Source of the DNA: Hydrogenophaga sp. SL48
GTDB lineage: Bacteria; Pseudomonadota; Gammaproteobacteria; Burkholderiales; Burkholderiaceae_C
Length of the DNA stretch: 64,000 nucleotides
Direction of reading: 5' to 3'
Assembly (NCBI RefSeq): GCF_021729865.1
Contig: NZ_CP063400.1
Coordinates: 2,604,001-2,668,000 of the forward strand
The notes beneath the pieces were generated by a model. That model was not told the DNA's origin and ran no database searches. It saw only the letters and a program-made list of their open reading frames with translations. The translations under genes and the position numbers were made by a program. Below, one piece after another: positions 42,938 through 54,286 of this stretch (the stretch's first letter is position 1; every line of letters begins with the position of its first letter).

Positions 42938-43022
42938 GAATGCCGCGGGTCCGGGTTTCCCGGCCCGCAGGCATTGCCCCCTTGAGGGGGTGACGGCCCG
43001 AGCATCGGGCCGGCGCAGGGGT
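42938..43022 (-). repeat. 3'-sense hairpin element, copy 8 (after ettA)
   Basis: On the minus strand, 25 bases after the ettA stop: CGGCCCGATGCTCGGGCCG, CCCCCTCAAGGGGG, CCGGG-AAA-CCCGG, outer AATGCC/GGCATT. Both the loop stem and the outer pair differ from copy 1 with pairing kept. Confidence 0.8.
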
Positions 43023-43047
43023 GGGTCATCCTTGCGCGGGGGGCGTT

Positions 43048-44709
<1,662 letters not shown>

Positions 44710-44765
44710 TGCTGTCCTGCCGCTGTACTGCAAAAAAAGAGAAGTCTTCGATTATCGCCCGTGCT

Positions 44766-45311
44766 TCAATCGCCATCCAGGTTGTCTGGCAGGGGCTTGC
44801 TGATCAGCGCCTGCATGGCCGGCGGCAAGACCCCCGCCTGCAGCCAGTCCGGCAGCGCGTCGGGGAGGTTCCAGCGCGCCTGCCGGAGCACCATGGCCAG
44901 CCCCTGGAACCACAGGTGCGTGCCCTTGCGGCTCAGGCGAAGGACCAGCGGTCCGCTGCTGGTGTCGAAGGTCATGTTGACGGACAGGCTGCTGGTCTGG
45001 GTGCTGATCTTCTGGCACAGGCGCTCCTGCGGATCGCTCTGGCTGCCCGGCGACTCGAGGCCGGCACGGATCTGCGGCGGACGTTGCCCTGGGGCCGCCT
45101 CGTGGAGCGACAGGTCGTGTTCGATCGACGCCCGGGCCCGGGGGCTGGCACCACCCTGCTCGCCCGGCGTGGACGCCTCGAACGAGGGAAGCACGGTGCC
45201 AAAAATGCTGATGACCATGCGGCGGGTGAACCAGACAGTGCTGTCCTGGTCGTGCACGCGCATCCAGATGCGGTCCTGCGCCGCGTTGTAGCCAAAGGTG
45301 GTGGTGGTCAC
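44766..45311 (-). CDS. Conserved protein of unknown function, co-translated with DUF1631 copy 2
   Basis: A 181-residue cytoplasmic protein I do not recognise. The N-terminus (TTTFGYNAAQDRIWMRVHDQDSTVWFTRRMVISIFGTVLP) is beta-strand-rich, the middle (about 50-85) is disordered, and the C-terminal part is again strands and a final helix. It overlaps the end of the DUF1631 gene upstream by four bases (ATGA), so the two are probably co-translated, making it a candidate DUF1631 partner. It lies 56 bases upstream of ettA on the same strand. Confidence 0.7.
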   Translation of the reverse strand: MTTTTFGYNAAQDRIWMRVHDQDSTVWFTRRMVISIFGTVLPSFEASTPGEQGGASPRARASIEHDLSLHEAAPGQRPPQIRAGLESPGSQSDPQERLCQKISTQTSSLSVNMTFDTSSGPLVLRLSRKGTHLWFQGLAMVLRQARWNLPDALPDWLQAGVLPPAMQALISKPLPDNLDGD

Positions 45312-47497
45312 GGGGTGGTTCCAGGCTCGGCGTCGCCATCGGCTTCGCTCTGGTTGCGCAAGGCGAGCTGGGCGACGGCATCGAGCGCGCCCTCGACCAT
45401 GCCCCCCCGCGACACCACCCTCAGCTGATCGGCATGGCGCAGGCGATCCAGCGTGCGGCGGGTCATGGAATGGGCCAGCCCCTTGGCGGAGATGAACATG
45501 AACAGGCTGCCGTGCGGGCTCCGCCAGGTGAGCTCGGCCCGCACCCAGGTGCCTTGAACCAGCAGGTCCACCCAGGCGCCGGTCGCCAGATCGGCGCTGT
45601 GGGCGTCCACCGGATCGGGGGTGGCGTCTTCGGACTCCTCGGAAAGGTAACCTGCATCTGCGGCCTCGCTGTTGGCCATCCAGAAGGTTTCGCCGTGTTC
45701 TGCAGGGGCGGCCACGGGCGCAACCACCGGGTCGTCCACCCGATCAGTCAACGTGGGAATGTCCGCCGCCAACGGTGCGTCACCGGGCTCCTGAGAGGCC
45801 GGTCGGTCGAAGGCCTGCTCGTGCACGGCCACCAGCATGTCGAAGAGCTGGGCCGTCAGGTCGGGTGGGTATTCGATCAGCTGCAGCCCCCGGCGCAGTT
45901 GCCCCAGAAGGCGGGGCACCAGCTTGACCAGACGCTCGGTGTCGCGCCGGATCAGATCGATCTGCACGCTCCAGATCAGGTCTTCCGCGACGCGGTCGAT
46001 GGGTTCGTCCGTTTCGACCGAGGCCACGCCGGCCAGTTGAGACTCGGCCACGGCCTGCGACCAGGGACCACAAAGGAACTGCAGCACGAACTCGGGAACG
46101 TCTTTGTCCTGCGTCTGGTGCTGGAAGTCGGCGGCCAGCCGTTCGGCCAGCAGGTGCCGCTGCTCGGCGTGCATCAGCGCGCGGGCGGCCTCGGCCCGCA
46201 TCTGGTTCTTGCTGGCATCGTCCTGCTCCCAGCGCCGGCGCAGGCGTTTGAGCAGACGGGCAAACACCTCCTCGGTCGCGGCGGCCCGGTTGAGCGAATA
46301 CACCGCGTCGATGATCGACTCCAGCAACTGGGAGAAGCCCTCGTCGTTCTGCCCCTGGAATCCGAGGCTGCGCTGGGTGATGTCCTCCAGCAGCTGGCGC
46401 GCGGGGTGCCGGCGCTCGCTGAAAAACCGCGGGTCGGCTTGCGACAGCTTGATCAGGATGGGTTCCAGCAGGCCAATCTGCTGGCGGATGGCCGGCAGCA
46501 AGCGCTCGTCCTGCGTCAGGTTGTCCAGCATGAGCCGAACCACCTCCTGCCCCAACAGGCGGCCCAGGTTGTTCTCCAGAACAATGGGCAGTTCGGGCTT
46601 CGCCGGCTGCTCTTCCGTGGAGCTCGCCCGCTGCCGCAAGCGGCGGATCAGCGGCTCGATCAGGTCCATGTCCTCCAGCGCCGTCATGGACAACGGCACC
46701 GTGTGCACGAACCCCTGGCCCATCGGTTCCTCATGGCTCAGGTCACCCGCGAGCAGCTGCCGCAACCGGCCGAGGGTGAGCATCGTCCGCCCCACCGCGC
46801 CTTGCGGACCCTGCTCGCGCTGGGCCAGCGGAGCAGGCCCAGCCACCGGCTCCACGCCGTGCACGAGCAACCACTGGATGAGCTCGCGATAGACCTGCCG
46901 CAGGCTTTCTCCCAGCATGCCCGCCGCGGGGAAAAACAGCGCGCTGCGCTGCTCGTCGTCAGGCACATGTCGAACCAGCAACTCGCGCAGGGCATGGGCA
47001 AAGGCAGCGGGCCTGAGCGGATTGAGTTCGGGTTGCACGGTCATCCAGCCCATCAGGCTGCTGACCAGGGCATTGAGCCTGGGCAACTGCTCGGTGCTGG
47101 CGCTCCGGATCGCATGCTCGGCCACGGCAAATCCGATGGTGGCGTCGATCAACCGGTCATCGAGCTGCCGCAGGTCGTCAAACCGGACCGCCGCCGGTCC
47201 CGCAGCATCCAGAACACTGCCGTGGTACAGCACCTGGCGCAACTGCTCGTGCCAGGTGCGCTTGAGCGCGTCGGACTCGTCGCTGAGCCGCTCGACCAGC
47301 TCCAGCTGGAGGTGCAACTCGGCCAAGGGCGTGGCGCCGGCCCGATCGGGGTCCAACGCCGCCAGCAGGCCTTCGAGGAGTTCATCGATCATCGAATCGG
47401 AAATCGACAGCGCGGCTTCGAGACAGTCCTGCAGCGTGGGGCGCAGGTGGCTGGCGTCGTTGGCCATGCCCAACCGGAGCATCTTGGGAGCGTTCAT
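45308..47497 (-). CDS. DUF1631-family protein, copy 2
   Basis: A 729-residue paralogue of the protein at 40156-42243. The core repeats the pattern NNLGRLLGQEVVRLMLDNLTQDERLLPAIRQQIGLLEPILIKLSQADPRFFSERRHPARQLLEDITQRS, and the C-terminal domain aligns well (GAWVDLLVQGTWVRAELTW, SPHGSLFMF, HSMTRRTLDRLR, LRVVSRGGMVEGALDAVAQLAL). The N-terminal 350 residues are diverged. Residues about 520-610 are acidic and likely disordered. The frame starts at ATG 47497. Function is unknown; the shared C-terminal domain is the best candidate for a binding module. Confidence 0.85.
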   Translation of the reverse strand: MNAPKMLRLGMANDASHLRPTLQDCLEAALSISDSMIDELLEGLLAALDPDRAGATPLAELHLQLELVERLSDESDALKRTWHEQLRQVLYHGSVLDAAGPAAVRFDDLRQLDDRLIDATIGFAVAEHAIRSASTEQLPRLNALVSSLMGWMTVQPELNPLRPAAFAHALRELLVRHVPDDEQRSALFFPAAGMLGESLRQVYRELIQWLLVHGVEPVAGPAPLAQREQGPQGAVGRTMLTLGRLRQLLAGDLSHEEPMGQGFVHTVPLSMTALEDMDLIEPLIRRLRQRASSTEEQPAKPELPIVLENNLGRLLGQEVVRLMLDNLTQDERLLPAIRQQIGLLEPILIKLSQADPRFFSERRHPARQLLEDITQRSLGFQGQNDEGFSQLLESIIDAVYSLNRAAATEEVFARLLKRLRRRWEQDDASKNQMRAEAARALMHAEQRHLLAERLAADFQHQTQDKDVPEFVLQFLCGPWSQAVAESQLAGVASVETDEPIDRVAEDLIWSVQIDLIRRDTERLVKLVPRLLGQLRRGLQLIEYPPDLTAQLFDMLVAVHEQAFDRPASQEPGDAPLAADIPTLTDRVDDPVVAPVAAPAEHGETFWMANSEAADAGYLSEESEDATPDPVDAHSADLATGAWVDLLVQGTWVRAELTWRSPHGSLFMFISAKGLAHSMTRRTLDRLRHADQLRVVSRGGMVEGALDAVAQLALRNQSEADGDAEPGTTP

Positions 47498-47825
47498 CGG
47501 GGCTGAGAAGAGGTGAGATCAGCGGATTGAAGCGCGGCAAGGTGGCCGCACCCCGGGGCAAATTCCAGAATCCGCACCATTATGTGAGCGTGGCGGAATC
47601 TTCCGGCAAGCATCTTCCCGTGGCCCGCGAGAAAAGACGTGCGACAATACGAACGTTGTGTTGTATCAGTGACTTCCAACACCAGCACCCTGCTGGAGGG
47701 TCGGCGTTCCAGAACATGGACCCGCGGACCCACCTTCTGAATCCTGTCTGCCTTCTACTGAACGGTCCTTACAAGGTCCGAACAGGCAGATGCCCCCAGC
47801 GCCCTGGACGGGCGCCACACCTTTA
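47498..47825. other. Gene-free 328 bases: divergent region and probable rhlE 5' leader
   Basis: This gap separates DUF1631 (minus) from rhlE (plus). Its right half may be a structured 5' leader of rhlE: TCTGCCT/AGGCAGA (47747-47753 with 47784-47790) encloses a second CCTT/AAGG stem, and an AACGTT-centred ACAATAC/GTTGTAT-like repeat lies near 47645-47670. Cold-shock type RNA helicases often have long leaders, which makes this plausible but unproven. Confidence 0.4.
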
Positions 47826-49613
47826 ATGAACTTCGAAGAACTGAACCTGGCCCCGGCCATCGTCCAAGCTGTGCGCGAGCACGGTTACGAAACCCCCACC
47901 CCCATCCAGGCCGAGGCGATTCCCGCCGTGCTGGCCGGGCGCGATCTGCTCGGTGGTGCCCAGACCGGCACCGGCAAGACAGCCGCCTTCACCCTGCCCA
48001 TGCTGCACCGCCTGAGCGTCGGTGAGCGCGCCAAGAGCAAATTCGGCGGCGTGGCCATCCGTGCCCTGGTGCTCACGCCCACCCGCGAACTCGCCGCCCA
48101 GGTCGAAGAGTCGGTGCGCGTTTACGGCAAACACCTCTCGCTGACCTCGACCGTCATCTTCGGCGGTGTCGGCATGAACCCGCAGATCAATGCGATGAAG
48201 CGCGGCGTGGACATCCTGGTGGCCACCCCCGGCCGCTTGCTCGACCTGCAGCAACAGGGTTTCCTGGACCTCTCCGGTGTGCAGATGCTGGTGCTCGACG
48301 AAGCCGACCGCATGCTCGACATGGGCTTCATCCATGACGTGAAGAAGATCCTCGCCCTGGTGCCGAAAGAAAAGCAGAGCCTGCTGTTCTCGGCCACCTT
48401 CAGCGACGAGATCCGTGACCTGGCCAACAACCTGCTCAAGGATCCCCTGAGCATCCAGGTGACCCCGCGCAACACCACGGTGCAGCGCATCAGCCAGGTG
48501 ATCCACCCCGTGGGCCGTGGCAAGAAGAAGGCCCTGCTGGTCCACATCATCAACCAGCACAACTGGAGCCAGGTGCTGGTGTTCACCCGCACCAAGTTCG
48601 GCGCCAACAACGTGGCCGAGTACCTGACCAAGAACGGTATCCAGGCCATGGCGCTGCACGGCAACAAGAGCCAGGGTGCCCGCACCCAGGCGCTGGCCGG
48701 CTTCAAGAGCGGCGACATCCGCGCCCTGGTGGCCACCGACATCGCGGCCCGCGGCATCGACATCGACGAGCTGCCGCACGTGGTGAACTACGAGATCCCG
48801 AACGTCAGCGAAGACTACGTGCACCGCATCGGCCGCACCGGCCGCGCGGGCAAGAGCGGTGAAGCCGTCAACCTCGTGAGCCTGGACGAAGAAGGCTTCA
48901 TGATGGACATCGAGCGCTTCACCAAGCAGCAGATCCCGGTGCAGATCTTCCAGGAGTTCATGCCCGAGCCGGGTGAGAAGGCCGAGCCGATCGCCATGGG
49001 CCGCCAGACCATCTGGGGCGGCGCCGGCAAGCCGCCGAGCCGCGACGTGATGGCCGCTGCCGCCAAGGCCGCACGCACCGAGATGCTGCAGCGCGTGCGC
49101 GAGAAAAAAGCCGACGCACCGCAAGGTGCCCGTGGCAACGGCGGTGGCCAGCGCCAGCGCCCGGCAGCGCAAGGTGACGCCCAGCCGCGAGGCGAAGGCG
49201 CCCGCGACGGTCAGCGCGCCGACGGCCGTCGCAATGGCGGCCCCGGCCGCAACGGCCCGGCCAACGGTCCCCGCAATGGCCCGCCACGCAGCGGTGGCAA
49301 TGCGCCTCGCAATGCCGAGCGTGCCGACCGCGGACCCCGCGAAGACCGTGGCCCGCGTGAAGACGGCAGCGAGCGCCAGCCCGGCCCCAATGCCCACCTG
49401 GGCCAGCTGCGCATCCGCGAACCCCGCGCCCGCGCCGCTGCACCGGGCGGCCAGCCCGATCCGCTGCGCACCAGCATCGACTCCATCGGTGGCCGCGGCG
49501 CACGCAACGGCAACCGGGGTGGCGGTGGTGGCGGCCGTGGTGGTCCCCGCGGTGACGCACCGCGCGGCGGCCCGGCCGACCCGTTGCGCACCAGCTACGG
49601 ACGCATCCGCTGA
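47826..49613 (+). CDS. rhlE: DEAD-box RNA helicase RhlE with RGG-rich tail
   Basis: A 595-residue ATP-dependent RNA helicase. Motifs are AQTGTGKTA near residue 47, PTRELAAQ near residue 83, DEAD in [14 protein letters not shown] near residue 160, SATFS near residue 192, and [13 protein letters not shown] near residue 335. The last 200 residues are a low-complexity tail rich in Arg, Gly, Pro and Asn ([12 protein letters not shown].. [14 protein letters not shown]), expected to bind RNA non-specifically. The family acts in ribosome assembly and cold adaptation. The ATG at 47826 is used; a farther start would add 12 residues. Confidence 0.93.
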   Translation: MNFEELNLAPAIVQAVREHGYETPTPIQAEAIPAVLAGRDLLGGAQTGTGKTAAFTLPMLHRLSVGERAKSKFGGVAIRALVLTPTRELAAQVEESVRVYGKHLSLTSTVIFGGVGMNPQINAMKRGVDILVATPGRLLDLQQQGFLDLSGVQMLVLDEADRMLDMGFIHDVKKILALVPKEKQSLLFSATFSDEIRDLANNLLKDPLSIQVTPRNTTVQRISQVIHPVGRGKKKALLVHIINQHNWSQVLVFTRTKFGANNVAEYLTKNGIQAMALHGNKSQGARTQALAGFKSGDIRALVATDIAARGIDIDELPHVVNYEIPNVSEDYVHRIGRTGRAGKSGEAVNLVSLDEEGFMMDIERFTKQQIPVQIFQEFMPEPGEKAEPIAMGRQTIWGGAGKPPSRDVMAAAAKAARTEMLQRVREKKADAPQGARGNGGGQRQRPAAQGDAQPRGEGARDGQRADGRRNGGPGRNGPANGPRNGPPRSGGNAPRNAERADRGPREDRGPREDGSERQPGPNAHLGQLRIREPRARAAAPGGQPDPLRTSIDSIGGRGARNGNRGGGGGGRGGPRGDAPRGGPADPLRTSYGRIR

Positions 49614-49706
49614 CCCCAGGAATCAAGATGCCACCGCGGCAGATTTCATCAAAAATCGATGGTTGTCGAAGATGAAGTGAAGCCGGCTGTGGTGGTGAAA
49701 GTGAAG

Positions 49707-49720
49707 CCCTGTTCTCAGGG
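49707..49720 (+). other. Small hairpin downstream of rhlE
   Basis: CCCTG-TTCT-CAGGG, a five-base-pair stem between the rhlE stop and the following terminator. Confidence 0.4.
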
Positions 49721-49731
49721 GTTTGTTTCCA

Positions 49732-49759
49732 AAAGGCGGGTTCATCCCCGCCTTTTTTT
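49732..49759 (+). terminator. Intrinsic terminator of rhlE
   Basis: The stem AAAGGCGGG/CCCGCCTTT (49732-49740 with 49747-49755) with a six-base loop is followed by TTTT. It separates rhlE from the response-regulator gene. Confidence 0.85.
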
Positions 49760-49791
49760 CGCCTGCCTGCCTGGAAGCCCGGGACGTATCC

Positions 49792-50454
49792 ATGAAATTG
49801 CTGCTTGCGGAAGACGATGTCATGCTGGGCACCAGCATGGAAAAAGGCCTGGCGTTGGCCGGCTTTCAGGTGGACTGGGTGCGCATGGGCAACCAGGCCA
49901 TCGAAGCGCTGAGCACCCACAGCTACGACGTGGTCCTGCTCGACATCGGCCTGCCCCAGGTGGACGGGCTGCAGATCCTGCGCTGGATGCGCAAGGAGGG
50001 CCAGCACACGCCAGTGATGCTGGTGACGGCACGTGACGCTGTCCCCGACCGCGTTGCCGGGTTGAACCTGGGTGCCGACGACTACCTCAGCAAACCCTTT
50101 GACCTGGACGAGTTGTGCGCGCGCATCCACGCCCTGGCACGCCGCCCGGCGGGACGCGGTCAACCGCACTTGCAACTGGGCCGGTTGGAGGTACACCCCA
50201 TCGAGCGGGAGGCACGGCTGGCGGGCAAGGCGCTGGCGCTCTCGCAACGCGAATTCGATCTGCTCACCGCGTTCATGCGCCAGCCCGGTGCGGTGCTCTC
50301 GGTGGCGCAACTCGAAAGCCAGCTGTATGGCTGGGGCGAAGAAATCGTCAGCAACGCGGTGGAGGTGCACCTGCACCACCTGCGACGCAAGCTCGGAGAG
50401 CCCTGGATCGTCAACGTGCGAGGTGTGGGCTACAAGCTGGTGCAGGTGCCTTGA
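49792..50454 (+). CDS. OmpR-family response regulator (QseB/TctD type)
   Basis: A 220-residue regulator. The receiver holds the acidic pair EDD at residues 8-10, the phospho-Asp in VVLLDIGLPQVDG near residue 51 and Lys in YLSKPF near residue 101. The winged helix contains LSQREFDLLTAFMRQPGAVLS and VEVHLHHLRRKLG, ending GVGYKLVQV. MKLLLAEDD fixes the start at 49792. It overlaps the sensor gene by the TTGA junction and forms a two-component pair with it. The stimulus is unknown. Confidence 0.92.
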   Translation: MKLLLAEDDVMLGTSMEKGLALAGFQVDWVRMGNQAIEALSTHSYDVVLLDIGLPQVDGLQILRWMRKEGQHTPVMLVTARDAVPDRVAGLNLGADDYLSKPFDLDELCARIHALARRPAGRGQPHLQLGRLEVHPIEREARLAGKALALSQREFDLLTAFMRQPGAVLSVAQLESQLYGWGEEIVSNAVEVHLHHLRRKLGEPWIVNVRGVGYKLVQVP

Positions 50455-51806
50455 ACTCGATCCGTTCGCGCCTGCTGCTGTGGCAGATCTCAGCCGTGCT
50501 GATCACCTCGGTGGTCGTCGCCGTGCTCAGTTTCCGGCTGGCCTGGAGCGGCTTCAACAATGTGCGCGATCTCGGTCTGGAGCAGATCGCGCAAACGGTG
50601 ATCCGGCACGACGAAACACCTGCGCCCCCACCTGCCCACACACCACCGCCCCCCACCAGCGAGGGGTGGCTGGACGACGATGAAGACCTGGACCAGTTCG
50701 TCAGCCAGATCTGGGACCACGCCGGTGGGTTGATCTATTCCTCTCTGCCCAACATCGGCCCACCGTTGCAAACGCCTGGACACCACATCGTCACCTGGCA
50801 GGGCCAGAGCTGGCGCCTCTACACACTGCCCCAGGAGGGGCGCACGGTCCAGGTCGCGGTGACCACCGAAATTCGCCGCCAGCACTTCTACGACCTGATG
50901 CCCTGGCTGCTGGTCCCGCTCGCCCTGCTCATCGCCGCACTGGGCCTGCTGACCCGTGCCGGGGTCAACCGGGCACTGCGCCCGCTCGAAAGCATGCGCA
51001 GCGACATCGAACAACGCGGCCCGGAAGGTCTGCAGGCCATTCACACCACGGGGCTGCCGGTCGAAATCGCGCCCCTGGCCCAGACACTCAATCAGTTGCT
51101 GTCGCGCGTGGACACGCTGTTGACCAGCCAGCGGCGGTTTCTGGCCGACGCCGCTCACGAACTCAACACACCGCTGGCGGCGATCAAGCTGCAGGCCCAG
51201 CTGGCACGGCGGGTGGGGCCGGCGGAGTGGCCCGCTGCGCTGGACGAGCTGGACGCCGGCATCGAACGCGCGACCCGGCTCTCGTCCCAGCTGCTGCAAC
51301 TCGCCCGCCTCGAACCCAGCGCCCGGCAGCCCATCCTCGGCCCGGTGCAACTCGACGATCTCCTGCGCCAGGCCGTGTCGGCGCTGTCCGCGCGCGCCGA
51401 ACATCTGGGCTGCGACCTGGGGCTGGCGGGTGCCGAGCCGCTGAAATTGAACGTGGACGCCCACGCGCTGCGCACCCTGGTGGACAACCTGATCGACAAC
51501 GCCTTGAACCACACCACCGCGCCGGTGCGCATCGATGTGAGCCTGCGCACGGAGGGGCCCTCGACCGTCCTGGAGGTCAGTGACAACGGGCCGGGCATTC
51601 CCGCGGCCGACCGTGCACGCGCGATGGAACGCTTCGTGAGGCTGGCGCCGGGCGATGGCAAGGGCAGTGGCCTGGGCCTGTCCATCGTGCGCGAGATCGC
51701 CGAACTGCACGGTGCCCGGGTGGAGCTGGACGAGACACCGGGTGGCGGTCTCACCGTGCGCGTGCGCCTGCCGCTGACGGACATCCCGCACCCGGCAACG
51801 CCCTGA
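50451..51806 (+). CDS. Two-component sensor histidine kinase
   Basis: A 451-residue inner-membrane kinase with helices at about residues 8-28 and 155-177 enclosing a periplasmic sensor with a Pro-rich segment. After a HAMP-like region comes the H-box LADAAHELNTPLAAIKLQAQLARR near residue 235, N-box LVDNLIDNALNH and G-box GKGSGLGLSIVREI near residue 405. The start is most likely TTG at 50451, overlapping the regulator stop as TTGA; no ATG is close. It pairs with the response regulator upstream. Confidence 0.88.
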   Translation: MNSIRSRLLLWQISAVLITSVVVAVLSFRLAWSGFNNVRDLGLEQIAQTVIRHDETPAPPPAHTPPPPTSEGWLDDDEDLDQFVSQIWDHAGGLIYSSLPNIGPPLQTPGHHIVTWQGQSWRLYTLPQEGRTVQVAVTTEIRRQHFYDLMPWLLVPLALLIAALGLLTRAGVNRALRPLESMRSDIEQRGPEGLQAIHTTGLPVEIAPLAQTLNQLLSRVDTLLTSQRRFLADAAHELNTPLAAIKLQAQLARRVGPAEWPAALDELDAGIERATRLSSQLLQLARLEPSARQPILGPVQLDDLLRQAVSALSARAEHLGCDLGLAGAEPLKLNVDAHALRTLVDNLIDNALNHTTAPVRIDVSLRTEGPSTVLEVSDNGPGIPAADRARAMERFVRLAPGDGKGSGLGLSIVREIAELHGARVELDETPGGGLTVRVRLPLTDIPHPATP

Positions 51807-51813
51807 CCTGAAA

Positions 51814-51900
51814 CGCCCCCGCCGCGGCTCGCGCGCACCCTCCGGGGGCGACACTGGCCCTCCGTCCCGAGCTTGTCGGAGGGCGGCCCGGCGGCGCCAT
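51814..51900 (+). repeat. 3'-sense hairpin element, copy 9 (after the histidine kinase)
   Basis: Starts eight bases after the stop. CGCCGCGGCTCGCGCG, CCCTCCGGGGG, and a long stem CCCTCCGTCCCGAGCTTGTCGGAGGG form. Its third stem is longer than in other copies. Confidence 0.7.
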
Positions 51901-51945
51901 GGAAAACCGGTCACCGCGCCTGGTGAGTCTGGTTACAGTGAGGTC

Positions 51946-52980
51946 ATGCCCAACCTGATCCTGCCCCCCGCCTCTCGCTTCGCGACCCTGATGGTGGCCA
52001 GTTGCAACGTGCTCAACCTGGCGCAGCCCGGGCGCCACTTCTACGACGGCCAGGACCCTTACAGCCAGAACGAGTTCGAGCGCAAGGTGGGCTGGCTCGG
52101 CGAGCGTTTCCGGGTGCTCAACGCCGACGTGCTGGCGGTGCAGGAGGTGTGGGACGAGCTCGCGCTGCGCGCTGCCGTGGCCCGCAGCGGTCTGCAGTAC
52201 AGCACGGTCAGCGTGCCCGGCGCCGAGAACGGACCGGGACAGGTGGGCGCCCAGGGCACGCCCCGCGTCGGCCTCGTGACGCGGCTGAAGGTCGAGTCCC
52301 TCCAGTCGATCACCGACTTCCCCGCCGCGGCCGTGTTGCAGGTCCCCGGCATCGGCCCGCACACGCGCTTCGAGCGCCCGCCGCTGCTGGCCACGCTGCG
52401 GATGAAACACGGGCAGGAGGTCGCCGTGATCACCGCCCACCTCAAGTCCAAGCGCCCCAAGTACCTGCAGGACGCGAGCGGCCGCTCGATCGAAGACACG
52501 GAAGACCCCACGGTGCAGGCCGTGGGCTCGCTGCGCTCGCTGATCATGCGCGGCGGCGAAGCGCTGGCGCTGCGCCTGAAGGTGGTCGAGCTGCTGCACC
52601 GCACGCGGCTGCCGCTGATCGTGATGGGCGACCTCAACGACGGCCCGCACAGCGTGACCACCCAGCTCATCGCCGCCACCTCGCAGGTGGCCTACGACAA
52701 GGGCGCGCGCGACAACGCCCTCTTCAGCGCCTGGGACGTGATGGGCGAGGCCGCGCTGCGCCGCGACGTGGCCTTTTCCCACATCCACCAGGGCTACCCC
52801 GAGGTGCTTGACCAGGTGCTGGTGAGCGAAGAGTTCGTGGCCACCAGCCGCGCGGCCATCGGTGACGTGCGGCGCGTCGAAGTGTTCAACGACCACCTGT
52901 TCGAAGGCCGCGACCGCAGCCGCAGCGACCACGGTTTCGTGCGCGCGCTGCTTCGGCTGCGCTTGCCAGAGCTGGGCTGA
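51946..52980 (+). CDS. Endonuclease/exonuclease/phosphatase-family protein
   Basis: A 344-residue protein of the DNase I-like metal-dependent phosphodiesterase/phosphatase fold. The metal and catalytic motifs are visible: ASCNVLNL near residue 20, AVQEVW near residue 62, HLKSKRP near residue 165, GDLNDGPHS near residue 227 and RSDHGFV near residue 327. There is no signal peptide. The YDGQDPYSQNEFERKVGWL insert near residue 30 places it close to the uncharacterised branch of large exonuclease/phosphatase-like proteins. Whether it acts on nucleic acid or phospholipid is not known. Confidence 0.88.
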   Translation: MPNLILPPASRFATLMVASCNVLNLAQPGRHFYDGQDPYSQNEFERKVGWLGERFRVLNADVLAVQEVWDELALRAAVARSGLQYSTVSVPGAENGPGQVGAQGTPRVGLVTRLKVESLQSITDFPAAAVLQVPGIGPHTRFERPPLLATLRMKHGQEVAVITAHLKSKRPKYLQDASGRSIEDTEDPTVQAVGSLRSLIMRGGEALALRLKVVELLHRTRLPLIVMGDLNDGPHSVTTQLIAATSQVAYDKGARDNALFSAWDVMGEAALRRDVAFSHIHQGYPEVLDQVLVSEEFVATSRAAIGDVRRVEVFNDHLFEGRDRSRSDHGFVRALLRLRLPELG

Positions 52981-53067
52981 ACGACGACGCCACCGCGTCT
53001 CATTGCGTTCGATTCCAGCTACCGACCATACCGGAGCACGACCCACAGGCATGGGACCATGCCGCCC

Positions 53068-53159
53068 AGGGCACCGCCGGGCCGCCCTCCGACAAGCTCG
53101 GGACGGACGGCCAGTGCCGCCCCCTGGGGGGGTAGCGCGAAGCGCTGCGGGGGGGGGGA
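53068..53159 (-). repeat. 3'-sense hairpin element, copy 10 (after the BNR-repeat gene)
   Basis: On the minus strand, five bases after the stop: GCAGCGCTTCGCGCT, CCCCCCCAGGGGG, a long stem CCGTCC..GGAGGGCGG and outer GGCA/TGCC. It is oriented with the minus-strand gene, not with the converging phosphodiesterase gene. Confidence 0.75.
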
Positions 53160-53163
53160 CCTA

Positions 53164-54258
53164 TTACGCCCAGCGAACCGACGCCACCGGCGGCAGGTCG
53201 TTCGACACCGGGTGCCAGTGCTCGCCCGCGTCGGCGCTCACCCACAGCCCGCCCGTGGTCGAGGCCAGCGCCAGCGTCCGCCCATCGGCGCTCACGTCGA
53301 GCCCGTGGCGGTAGACCAGGTGGTAGGCGTGGGTCTGCGGCAGGCCGCTGGAAAAGGTCTGGAAGCTCGCACCACCGTCGTCGGTGCGGGTCACCACCAA
53401 ACGCCCGTCCACCGGGAAGCGGCAAACGTCGGCCTGCGCGGGCACGAACCAGGCGCGCTGTGGGTTGTGTGGGTCACAGGCCACCGCGAAGCCGAAGCCC
53501 GATGGCGCGGGCGCCGCGATGCCGCCCCAGCGCTGGCCGCCATCGGTCGAGCGGTAGATGCCGCAGTGGTGCTGCACCCAGAGTACATCCGGGTTGGCGG
53601 CGCACTGCACCATGCAGTGAGGGTCTTGTGTGTTGCCGTCGTCGGCGCTCTCGGCGGGCAGGTAGTCGGCCGTCATGCCCTGGGCCGTGAGAATCCAGTG
53701 AGCGCCGGCATCGCGCGTCTGCCAGACACCGCCGCAGGACACGGCGACCGTGACATGCCTGGCATCGCGCGGGTCCACCACGATGGAGTGGATGCCCGCG
53801 TGGTCGTAACCGCCGCCGAACCACTCGCGGCGACCCGGCTGGTTCCACAAGGGCGTGTTCAGGGTCCAGCTGGCGCCGGCGTCGGTGGAGCGGAACAGCC
53901 CGGCCGGGATGCAGCCCGCCCAGAGCACGCCGGGTTGATCGGGTCCACCGGCCGCGAGCGACCAGATCAGGTCCACGCTCCACGGCGTGGTGTCGTCGGC
54001 GTCGGGGCCTTGGGTGGGTTTGAGGGGGAACGCCGGCGCGGCCGTCTCCTGCCAGGTCTGGCCCCGGTCGGCGCTGCGGTGCAGCTTGACGCCGAAGTGG
54101 CCCAGCCGCAGGGCGGCGTACCAGGCGCCATCGCGGGCGTCGACCAGCACGCTGGTGACCGGCTCGCCAGGGAAGTGGTGGGCGGCGATGGCCCACTCGG
54201 CGCCCTCGCCGTGCAGCACAAACAGGCCCTTGCGGGTGGCGATCAACAGCGTCTGCAT
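53164..54258 (-). CDS. BNR/Asp-box beta-propeller protein (WD40/YVTN-like)
   Basis: A 364-residue protein made of BNR (Asp-box) repeats, for example STDAGASWTLNTP, TRDAGAHWILT, STDGGQRWGG, TRTDDGGASFQTF and VSADAGEHWHP, consistent with a beta propeller of six or more blades. There is no signal peptide, so it is probably cytoplasmic. Automated naming as a sialidase is not supported: the catalytic set of Arg triad, Tyr and Glu is not evident. It ends the unit of cupin, ThiS-like and this gene. Function is unknown, possibly a scaffold or sulfur-carrier partner. Confidence 0.85.
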   Translation of the reverse strand: MQTLLIATRKGLFVLHGEGAEWAIAAHHFPGEPVTSVLVDARDGAWYAALRLGHFGVKLHRSADRGQTWQETAAPAFPLKPTQGPDADDTTPWSVDLIWSLAAGGPDQPGVLWAGCIPAGLFRSTDAGASWTLNTPLWNQPGRREWFGGGYDHAGIHSIVVDPRDARHVTVAVSCGGVWQTRDAGAHWILTAQGMTADYLPAESADDGNTQDPHCMVQCAANPDVLWVQHHCGIYRSTDGGQRWGGIAAPAPSGFGFAVACDPHNPQRAWFVPAQADVCRFPVDGRLVVTRTDDGGASFQTFSSGLPQTHAYHLVYRHGLDVSADGRTLALASTTGGLWVSADAGEHWHPVSNDLPPVASVRWA

Positions 54259-54286
54259 CTGAATCTCCTCGCTGCGTTGGGCGCCT

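Noticed and set aside
53164..54258. Sialidase function for the BNR-repeat protein
   Set aside because: Only Asp-box repeats are seen; the catalytic Arg triad, Tyr and Glu are not evident, and there is no signal peptide.
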